A stretch of 15,499 nt of DNA from Hymenopellis radicata (lineage: Eukaryota > Basidiomycota > Agaricomycetes > Agaricales > Physalacriaceae): NCBI GenBank assembly GCA_015501595.1, contig JADNRX010001051.1:1-15499 (forward strand), read 5' to 3'. The position numbers and the translations under genes were made by a program. The notes beneath the pieces were generated by a model, which was given only the letters and a program-made list of their open reading frames with translations, did no database searches and was not told the origin of the DNA. Of this stretch, positions 8,109 to 15,499 are shown piece by piece; the stretch's first letter is position 1; every line of letters starts with the position of its first letter.

Positions 8109-10860
8109 ATGTCTCGCGTGCCAGTGCCTTCGTCGCGTACGCAGACAAAGCCTGCGAAGTCTCCGTCGACGCCGCTGAGAGCGCGGACACCGGTGGCGCC
8201 ACCAGCAAGGACTCGTACAACGTCCACATTGAGTCCAACACCAACGCCGACGCCGCAGAGAAATCGTACAACGTCCACATTGAGTCCGACACCAACGTTG
8301 ACGCCGAGGTTACGAACAAAGTCGACGACCAAGCCGGTCCCAAAGGCCAAGGTCGAAGACTTGCCACCCCCACTACCGCCTCTTAGCATTAAAGAGGCTA
8401 TTGCATTGAAGCGGGCTGAGGCGAAGAAGGCTCAAGCGCCAGGCAGCAGCGGGCTTGCAGTTGATTCATTGGAGGACGACGTACCCCAAACAAATGAACC
8501 AGCGCCGGACGAGGACGTGTACGGAAGGCAGTCTGTGAAGGAGACAATTGAAAGGGCAAGAAGTACAGGTAATTGAATGCCATCTCGTTTTCATACTGTC
8601 CCTAACTCTAGTCAAGGACATCTGAATCTGGCGACTCGCAATTTGCCATGTATACCCTCCATTCTCTTCAGTATTCACCTCGGTGTCACCGCCGAACCTC
8701 TGAAATCCGTACCAACCGAGCCTCCCTATGGCTCCGACGCGCCTCCGTCCAAGAAGGCAGCCTGGTTCGAGGCGCAGGATCTGAAGACACTCAAGATTGG
8801 AAACAACGAGATCATAGAGATTCAACCCGAAATATCCATGTTTGGGTCCTTGAAGAACATCGATGTATGTCGTATGTACATCGCCATGTGCTTTCTATAA
8901 CTTTTAACGGCTTTATAGATGCATAAGAACAGATTGACGTCCATACCAGAGACGTTAGGGGATCTGTCATCCCTCGGCGCCCTCGATCTCTCGCATAATG
9001 CGCTCACCAGCATACCTGCTGCTATATTCTCCCTTCCAGAACTCACGGTCCTCAACCTTTCTCATAATGCGCTCACAACACTCCCTTTCAACGCGCCTTT
9101 TGCCGACGGCCGCTCTGGATCAACTTACTCGACGAGTGAATTCTTCACTCCGGCCGTTAATCGAGCAATCACGCCTCTACCGCGCCTTGTAACCCTCGAA
9201 GCATCACACAACAAACTTCGTGCCGAAGCCATTGACTCTTCGCATATACCCACCTCTCTCGCGAAGATCGATCTATCTCACAATCCCCTCGGGATCCGCA
9301 ACCCAGCTACCCAAGAACTTGTCCGCAATATTGGCTCGCTTCATGCGCTTACCGAGTTGCGCCTCGGCAATGCTGAAATTGGAGACGATGCTTTCCCGCC
9401 CGACCTCACGTCGAACCCAATCTTCATGGTACTGCGAATACTGGACTTGCAAGATACTGCTGTTACCCGGGATGCAATTGTCACAGCACTTAAAGGACTG
9501 CAGCAGCATGTTACGACTGAAATAACCGCAGGAGAGCCGCCAGAGGGGACCTTACAGGTTACAGTGGGTAAATTGATCGTCAAAGAATATTGGGAAATAG
9601 AGGCGGAGCGAAGACAGAAGGCCCGCACAGCGAGGAATACAGAGGAGTCTGGGATTAGTTGGGGGACTACATCAACAAAGGGCAATGGAAGGAACATCGA
9701 AGTTGTTAAGGAGCCTTGGGAAGTCGAGGCAGAGCAAGGTCTCTTGTCGGAGGGTGCTAAGCGACGCGCTCGCGCCCAGGCTGCTACGGCTACGGCTTCT
9801 ACTCCGTCGGTGCCCAACAAAATTACTCCTCCGAAATCGCAGGAGAAGGAGGCATGGGAGATCGAAGCGGAGCAGGGATTACTCACGGAAGGCGGCAAAC
9901 GCAGAGCGCGCGCCGAGGCTGCTCTCAGGGCACAGCAGAAGCTTAAAGTCGATGCGTTATCGTCCTCAAGAGGCCCGAGCCCGACAAATCCTACTTTCTC
10001 GTTGTCGAACCCGCAGTACTATGACGAGGCAAGCAAAACACTGACGCTACCTCCTTCTGCTCCGCCTTCTAAAGTGGGACACTTCCGGACATTTTCATGT
10101 GCCCCAACTTCATCCTCGTTTGGTGCTCCCCCGTCTCCACCGTCGGATATCGCGCTACCTACGCCCACGCTGCCGCTTACGGCCATCTTGGCTCAGCCAT
10201 TCGCTGAATCCTTGAGGACTCTGACGCTCGTGAACCGACGCATGGATCGGTGCTTTAGCTTGCTAATGGAGGACCAGCCGTCGCTACCTAACCTCGAGGA
10301 GCTGGATCTGGAAGGATGCAACCTCTCCGATCAGGTTGCAGTTACAAGGTCTGATACTCCTTCCGCGACTGCGCACCCAAGTCGGAGCACCGAGTCTCTT
10401 CTTCCGCTCGTCACTAGGCTCTTCCCCAGTCTACAGGCCTTGAACTTGTCGTACAACACGCTGTCGAGTGGATTTCTCACGATGGAAGCGCTGTCGTCGT
10501 TGATATTGTGTACATCGCAGAGGAAAGGGTTGAGGCGGCTGGCTTTGAGAGGGAACAAGATTACAGAGTTGGATGGGCTGAAGGCGATCGCTGAGCTGTT
10601 CAAGGGACATCGCGACGTGCCGGGATGGAAACTTGATGAATTGGACTTGCGAGACAACGAGATTGGCAAGTTGCCTCCCGAGCTGGGGCTGTTACCCTTG
10701 GATGTTTTCTTGGTTGATGGCAATGTGTTCGTAATGCTTTCTTTCAGCACGTTCTAGTTATTGACGCGTCCTTGACAGATTCCGAGTTCCCGCTAGACGT
10801 ATTTGGGAGAGGGAGGGCACCAAGGGTCTGCTGAGCTGGTTGAGGGGTAGAATTGAGTAA
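8109..10860 (+). CDS. leucine-rich-repeat protein, LRRC40/SHOC2-like
   Basis: Probable intracellular scaffold protein; no enzymatic motif and no signal peptide. Exons 8109-8568, 8617-8864, 8919-10726 and 10779-10860 join in frame (2598 nt, 865 aa). Introns are 48, 54 and 52 nt with GT-AG ends and CCTAAC- or TTTAAC-like branch sites. Residues 1-150 are Ser/Thr/Pro/Arg-rich, with a 17-residue tandem repeat. A first LRR block (~155-430) contains LKTLKIGNNEI, IDMHKNRLTSIPETLGDLSS, LGALDLSHNALTSIP and LVTLEASHNKL. A linker holds three WE(I/V)EAE repeats (Trp461, Trp503, Trp549). A second LRR block (~690-840) contains LEELDLEGCNL, LQALNLSYNTLS and LDELDLRDNEIGKLP. The C-terminus RRIWEREGTKGLLSWLRGRIE resembles the cap of LRRC40-type proteins. 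That cap depends on the last intron starting at GTTCGT (10727). If a later donor at 10731 (GTAATG) were used, translation would end four codons after a changed junction. Confidence 0.85.
8214..8315 (+). repeat. 51-bp tandem repeat in exon 1 of the LRR gene
   Basis: Two units, 8214-8264 and 8265-8315, share CGTACAACGTCCACATTGAG and encode RTTSTLSPTPTPTPQRN and RTTSTLSPTPTLTPRLR. The period of 17 codons keeps the frame. The region is predicted disordered from composition. Confidence 0.85.
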
Positions 10861-11000
10861 CCTAAGAATGGTGCTCGCTATTTAATGAACGGATATAGTA
10901 TGGGAGCAACTTGCCTGCTTCATGTTTAGATCGGAACGGATATTTTAATCGTGTTGTTCACACTGAGCGTTCATGATAGCGATCGAGCAGTACTACTAAG
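10861..11000. other. convergent 3' region between the LRR and POLH genes
   Basis: Only 140 bp separate the TAA of the plus-strand LRR gene from the TAG of the minus-strand polymerase gene. The stretch is AT-rich (for example TATTTAATGAA and GATATTTTAATC) and must hold both 3' UTRs or let them overlap. No canonical AATAAA was found. Confidence 0.5.
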
Positions 11001-13380
11001 CTACCGCTTCGTAAAGAATCTCTCGATGCCCTCTTTGCTTTTTGGTGGCTCCTTGACACGTTTCTTTTTCTTGACAGGCTCTTTCAGCGGTTCGCGAGGA
11101 GTAGCTGGGTCGTCGGCCTCTTTGCTCAGATCTTGAGCAAAGTGCCAATCACTGTGCTCCATCTTCATCTCCTCCAACGCATCATTATCTGCTGTCTCGT
11201 CGCCAGAGATTGAAGAAGTCGGGAGCCTGACCTCCTTGTTACATCGAGAGCAAACGAAGAAAACCTTCTTCGCGTCATTTGCGTCCGAGTCAGCACCATC
11301 TTCTTCCCTCGTGCGCTTTGTTCCGAGAAACCCAGCAATGCTCTGCAGCCCCGACTCGGCCGTCTCTATCCCGGTAAACGCCAACTGTACGCTGGTCACT
11401 TTCATTGTTGTAGCGCTGCCGACTAGGTCCTTCCAAAGCTTGTCGCCTGCCGCGGCAATCACGTCTACATTGAAGTCACGATTGAACGGAAAAGCTGCCT
11501 GTTTAGACCTCGAAGCTTCATAGCCTGTGAAATGTAATGTCAATGGGATGCGGGAGCGTAAGGACTTGTAACTACTGACCTTTCGAGCGTGGAGAACCAG
11601 TGTCTTGGGCCAGAGGTTTGGATTGGCCTCTCGCGCGTCTTTCAGTCGAAGTGCGAGCTCAGCGGCAAGGACTCGGATCCAATGATGTCCTTCAGAGGCT
11701 TTCGTGATAGGCTGGGGGAGATTCTTCGACGCGAGCATGCTCTTGTTGACTGCCGACTTTGCCTTGACTGTATTCCGGCTCAGAAAGAAGGGACAAGTAG
11801 ACGAACATTAATTGAATACCTTCCGTTCGGTCAATCCCGCTGACAATCTGTGAGAACTTGTCGAGCATTAATGAACGAAGATCTCACCGGAGAATCTCGT
11901 AGACCCAAATGGCGCCCTCGCCAAACTTCTGTTGCATTTCATCTAAAACAGGAAACGTGGCTAAGAAAGAAATGGGCGAGGATCAGAACCGCACATGCCT
12001 AAGCTGACGGAGCTAGAGGACGGTCATGAGATGGAAAAATTATGTAGAAGAAAGTCCATACAGTAAGTCCTCCACATTGGATACATCATATTCTTTTGCT
12101 AAGGCGTCTCCGAGTTTGCCACCTAGGAAACGGATCTACATTTGCATGTCAAGGTTACACGCGGGATCATGAGATTGATAAACACCTTCTGAAAGGCCAT
12201 GGGCTTAAGATAGTTTGGTATGGCAGAATTACGCAAGATACTCTACAGCCAGCTCCCTTGAATTTCCTTTGACGCGGACAGAGAGATGATGGACTAACTT
12301 GACTGTTTGGTTTACGATACGATGCACTCAGCTGGAAACCACGTCAGTCTATGGTTCGGCCGTCGACTGATGGTTTCCGTACCTTGGCCAGAAACTTGTT
12401 CCGGGCGATGCCCTGAGAAGTACATTGATATTGTGAAGAAGATTGATTGCGTGCATGACTTGGTCACATACAGCGGAAAGCGTATAGCCGAGTTTTGTCC
12501 TGACTGCCTCTCTGACGTCGTGCATCAGTTGAGCAGCAATGGCGAGGGCAACGTCGTGCCATGTGCATGGGTGATCCGGTTGCACGGTGCTATTCGTGTC
12601 GGCGTCATTACTTGGACTTATATCGACAGGTATAAGAAAGCCAAGGTTGTCCCACGCAATTTGTGGTGGAGCCGGAAGTGCCGTGTCCATGCCATTGGGC
12701 GCGTCCTTTGGTAGCTCGGCAAGATGTGGATATCGCTGGAAAAGAATTGCGCGAACAGGTTTTGTGAAATCAATGAAAGCTTCATCAATAGATGCCTTTT
12801 CTTGGATAAATCAGAAAGAGATGCCACAAACCCATATTCTCGTACCTATTTCGGCGTCTAGAAGCATTTCCTTGAACATCCCCAGGATCTTCATACTCTC
12901 TCTGCGGTAATAATCAAGTGAGACCTGGAATAATCCCAATCACTCCCACGAAGTCTCCAGAGGTACCAACCGGGACAGTACCTTGTGCGTTCTGGAGTCG
13001 ACATTTTCCCAGTAGCCAGGCTCTTTTTCGCCCTCTTTGTACGTGGCGACATGGATAACCATCAGCTCTGGGCATCGTGCTTTCGCGTCCTTGATCTTGT
13101 CCATCCGAGAGATACCGAATTTGCGGGCAGGGTAATTTACCGCAATAATTGATTCCCATTGCAGCACCACAAGAGGTTGGTCAGTTACTCCGAGCCGAAC
13201 CATTTCGCACGCTGCGTAAAAGGCATCACTGTCGCAGAGAGCAATAACACGGAGAGGATCCCGGACGCCCAAAGTCTGAGAATAGAGCTGGCGGTATGTA
13301 ATCACTGGATCCAGATCATCAAAGTCGGTGTCCGCAGCTTTCGCTTTGCCCTTCCACGGCTTGACAGGGGAACCGGACAT
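11001..13380 (-). CDS. RAD30: DNA polymerase eta, Y-family translesion polymerase (RAD30/POLH)
   Basis: Nuclear polymerase that, by family, copies past UV cyclobutane dimers. Twelve exons join in frame: 13380-12982, 12924-12846, 12800-12472, 12412-12383, 12331-12299, 12242-12186, 12135-12062, 12012-11999, 11942-11888, 11839-11820, 11767-11576, 11524-11001; 1806 nt, 601 aa (yeast Rad30 is 632). Catalytic metal ligands are visible: Asp50 in ALCDSDAFYAACE, and Asp165/Glu166 in KASIDEAFID. GIARNKFLAK and the helix-hairpin region FLGGKLGDALAKEY follow, then DEMQQKFGEGAIWVYEILRGID and the little-finger domain. The tail has a UBZ-type zinc finger (Cys519, Cys522, His551, His555) that binds ubiquitinated PCNA, and KEGIERFF at 591-598, a degenerate PIP box. 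The start ATG lies in ACCACCATGT, a strong context. Intron 8 appears to be GC-AG, and intron 11 is a 51-nt in-frame intron whose donor is uncertain. Family certain; these two junctions are inferred. Confidence 0.93.
11999..12012 (-). other. 14-nt micro-exon of POLH next to a GC-AG intron
   Basis: The acceptor CCTCTAG ends at 12013, and 14 nt encode most of L-SVSL. The next exon at 11942 must be joined in phase 1 to give DEMQQKFG. The donor meeting this with no extra residues is AG|GCATGT at 11998 (56-nt GC-AG intron, acceptor GTTTTAG). A GT donor nine bases later (GTTCTG) also keeps phase but inserts Gly-Met-Cys and leaves a 23-nt exon. Confidence 0.6.
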
Positions 13381-13669
13381 GGTGGTTCAGAAAGAGTGAC
13401 ATTCACGTGATGGCACGCGACGCGTCGGTGACTGGGGTGAGCCGGACCGGACACCCGAGGCAGACGAACAGGAGACTCGAGAGAGTTGAGCATCTCTCGC
13501 ACTGTCGCGGGTAACACGCCTTTAAATTTGTACCAGGGAAAAGAACACGGTTACCCGCGGATGTCAACAACAGCAAGTAAATACGACATCGACTGATCGC
13601 GATGTCGCTGACCAATTCAGCCACTCTTATTGGACACTGTCTTATAACTTGGTAGGTGGTTTCCTGGAA
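13381..13669. promoter_or_regulatory. bidirectional promoter of POLH (-) and the AIFM3-like gene (+)
   Basis: The two ATGs (13380 minus, 13670 plus) are 289 bp apart. The stretch holds an E-box CACGTG (13404-13409), an MCB-type ACGCGT (13420-13425) about 40 bp from the POLH start, a perfect 10-bp inverted repeat at 13506-13515/13550-13559, and TTTAAATTT between its arms. No gene lies inside. Motif identities come from yeast factors and are inference for this fungus. Confidence 0.65.
13506..13559. repeat. perfect 10-bp inverted repeat with Reb1-like CGGGTAA cores
   Basis: CGCGGGTAAC (13506-13515) faces GTTACCCGCG (13550-13559) across 34 bp. Each arm includes CGGGTAA/TTACCCG, the core bound by yeast Reb1. 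It sits in the middle of a divergent promoter, where such general regulatory factors keep DNA nucleosome-free. Factor assignment is inferred. Confidence 0.6.
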
Positions 13670-15499
13670 ATGTCTTTACGTCTTGCCTTATCGCCTTTCA
13701 CAGCTTGTCTTACTCGCCTCCATACCTACCAGAGCATACGAAGAATGGCCCACGCCAAGTCGATTCCTGTTTTGGACGAGTCTGAGCTCAAAGATGGCGA
13801 AATGTGTGCTCGTTTCTCCGAAGAGACGCAGATTGTCCCCTTCTTACACCAGAAATAGGAAAGAAGTTGCTTTTGAGCAAGGAAAGGTTTTGCTCGCACG
13901 ACTGGGCGACCAAATACACGCAACCAGCGCATTCTGCACCCACTATGGTGCCCCGCTGGCCAAAGGTGTCCTTAGCCACGATGGACAGGTTACCTGGTTA
14001 GTTACGCCATTATTCATGCCCTTCTCTATGTCTAATGCTTATCTAGTCCATGGCATGGAGGTATATAGTGTAACGTGTTCATCATTGACACAGCCTGACG
14101 CACTTTGGACAGCCTGTTTCAACGTCTGCAACGGTGACATTGGTACGGTGCTACCGCAGAGTTATGTGATGCACTGTTCTGAACGTCACCTTCAGAGGAT
14201 GCACCTGCCCCCGCTGGCATTCATTCTTTCAAAGCTCACGTGGCAGATGGTAAGATACATGTAACCGCCCATCCAGAATACACCCTTCCAGCAAACAAGT
14301 CCGTCCCCGAAGTTGTCGACTACTGGCTTCGATGCTGTCGGCAAAGGCGTCATCATAGTCGGTGGCGGCGCCGGGGCCTTCCATGTCATGGAAAGTTTGC
14401 GAGAAGTAAGCAGGTTATACGCCTTGCAAGCTATTTACTTTTCTGACGTTAATTAGAACGGTTATAAATACCCAATCACTATGCTCTCCCGAGAACCGCA
14501 TGCACCCATTGACAGGTCAGTCATCAGCTAGGTTCAGCGGGTTCCTCTCGTTGATTATTTGTCCAGGACCAAACTAAGCAAGGCATTGATTACTGACGCC
14601 TCAAAGGTGGAATGGAAAAGTGCCGCTGAAATGAAGATTAATTCGGCACTAACCTTCGCACCGGCGTCGTAAGATATCATCTACTTTCAATAATGTCTAG
14701 CTAACTCTGAAATAGACCGTTACCGTCTTTGGATCTGGTTAACAGAAAGGTCGTCATCGACGGCAAGGATGCTCTAACATACGATAAGTTGGTACTAGCA
14801 ACTGGATCCACTCCTCGTCGTCTGCCTATCCCTGGAGCAGACTGCGAGAATGTGTACACATTCAGAGGCATCGAAGACGCCAAGGTAGTAGATGCAGGTC
14901 GGTAAATCTGGCTCTCGTCGTGAATGAAGGCTCATCGTCACTCTGTAGCTGCACAAAAGGGCAAACGTGCAGTGCTTCTCGGCACCTCGTTCATAAGCAT
15001 GGAACTCGCGGTCGCTATGGGTAAACGTGAACTCGCTTCAATCGACGTTATTGGAATGGAAGAAGTTCCGTTCCAAGCCGTCCTGGGAAAAGAAGTTGGA
15101 CAGGCGCTCATGAAGGTTCGATCGCTCCCTTGAGATATGCATCTTCAGCTCATGGCGTCGACCCAAGTACCACGAGTCTCAAGGGATCAAGTTCCACATG
15201 CAAGTCAAGGTCGAAAAGATCGTGGTCAGTGAAGAAAATGACAAGCTAGCGACCGGCGTGGTGGTGAATGGCGAGACCATACCAGCCGACTTTGTCATTA
15301 TGGGAGTTGGTGTTGCCCCTGCAACCGAGTTGCTCAAAGGCCACGTCGAGCTCGAGAAAGATGGTGGCGTGAAGGTGGACGAATACATGAGGGTGCTCAA
15401 CGTGCCCAACACGGTCAAGGGTTTGTACGCAATTGGTTCGTTGCTCAGTTCGAAATCAAAATCGTTGTTTACCAATGCTGCAGGGACATTGCGCACCGC
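13670..15499 (+). CDS. Rieske-domain AIF-like flavoprotein oxidoreductase (AIFM3 family), 3' partial, with apparent frameshift
   Basis: Likely mitochondrial NAD(P)H-dependent FAD oxidoreductase with an N-terminal Rieske [2Fe-2S] domain. Exons: 13670-13803, 13859-13996, 14047-14060, 14113-14142, 14196-14405, 14457-14515, 14567-14668, 14716-14897, 14949-15115, 15168-15439 and 15484 onward; introns are mostly 47-55 nt. The first 25 residues (MSLRLALSPF..., RLHTYQSIRR) lack acidic residues and look like a presequence; Met26 is an alternative start. Rieske ligands are Cys71/His73 (FCTHYGAPL) and Cys91/His94 (CPWHGACFN). Then come the FAD-binding VIIVGGGAGAFHVMESL, APIDRTKLSKALI, YDKLVLATGSTPRRLPIPGA, NAD-binding VLLGTSFISMELA and VIMGVGVAPATELL. 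The frame breaks in exon 5 near the C run 14305-14308: ANKSVP is in one frame and KLSTTGFDAVG in another, as if one base were gained or two lost. A 52-nt intron (14261-14312) could restore phase but would delete conserved residues. The last junction (donor 15436 or 15440) is uncertain. Confidence 0.85.
14047..14060 (+). other. 14-nt micro-exon encoding part of the Rieske motif
   Basis: TCCATGGCATGGAG lies between acceptor ATCTAG (14041-14046) and donor GTATAT (14061). It joins TG|T-CCA-TGG-CAT-GGA-G|CC to give CPWHGA, the second Rieske cluster motif. Skipping it would remove one Cys and one His ligand and break the frame. Confidence 0.85.
14300..14312 (+). other. apparent frameshift site in the AIFM3-like gene
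   Basis: Upstream codons read AAC AAG TCC GTC CCC in phase with the Rieske exons; downstream codons AAG TTG TCG ACT ACT GGC are in phase with the FAD domain, one base off. The change falls at CCCC (14305-14308) followed by GAAG. Family members usually have two prolines before KLS, so loss of two C from a longer run is the simplest reading. Confidence 0.7.

Noticed and set aside
8569..8611. First LRR-gene intron ending at the AG at 8610-8611
   Set aside because: That acceptor leads to TGA four codons on; the AG at 8615-8616 keeps the frame and the family-like sequence.
14669..14730. A second frameshift after the intron at 14669-14715, because TVTV appears in another frame
   Set aside because: The natural splice phase already gives SLDLVNRKVVIDGKD in frame; TVTV is probably coincidence.
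1..15499. CRISPR arrays, bacterial operons, integrase or prophage genes
   Set aside because: Nothing of the kind is present; the window is intron-rich eukaryotic DNA.

Overview
The window reads as nuclear DNA of a filamentous basidiomycete, most likely an Agaricomycete (a Rhizoctonia/Ceratobasidium-like relative is a guess). Genes are cut by many short introns of 44-59 nt with GT-AG ends and CTRAY-like branch sites. Proteins match fungal families, and the standard genetic code fits throughout. All exon models below were built by hand from splice signals, reading phase and family conservation; no transcript was available.

Layout. Positions 28-433 (+) hold the last exon of an Rrp3/DDX47 DEAD-box RNA helicase. 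From 434 to 4190 lies a gene-poor, degraded stretch: two direct copies of a ~1.03 kb repeat (about 521-1548 and 2526-3552) flank ~1 kb that contains a frameshifted F-box-type relic on the minus strand. Each repeat copy carries an older 93-bp tandem duplication, a 105-codon minus-strand ORF and a nested inverted repeat. Positions 4191-6363 (-) encode a seven-transmembrane receptor of the fungal Git3/cAMP-receptor-like type with a long Ser/Pro-rich tail (8 exons, 609 aa). A ~1.75 kb region without a convincing gene separates it from the divergent 8109-10860 (+) gene, a LRRC40/SHOC2-like leucine-rich-repeat protein (4 exons, 865 aa). Convergent with that, 140 bp away, is 11001-13380 (-), DNA polymerase eta (RAD30/POLH type; 12 exons, 601 aa, with UBZ finger and PIP-like C-terminus). 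A 289-bp divergent promoter separates it from 13670->15499 (+), a Rieske plus pyridine-nucleotide-disulfide oxidoreductase of the AIFM3 (AIF-like) family with a mitochondrial presequence, cut by the window end.

The genes do not form a pathway; they look like ordinary housekeeping and signalling genes of a fungal chromosome around a small repeat-rich island. I did not find a clearly new system. The points most worth checking are the duplicated 1-kb repeat, tiny exons of 11 and 14 nt in three neighbouring genes (one encodes half of a Rieske cluster motif), a probable GC-AG intron in POLH, an apparent frameshift in the AIFM3-like gene at a C4 run, and a perfect inverted pair of Reb1-like sites plus an MCB box in the POLH/AIFM3-like promoter.
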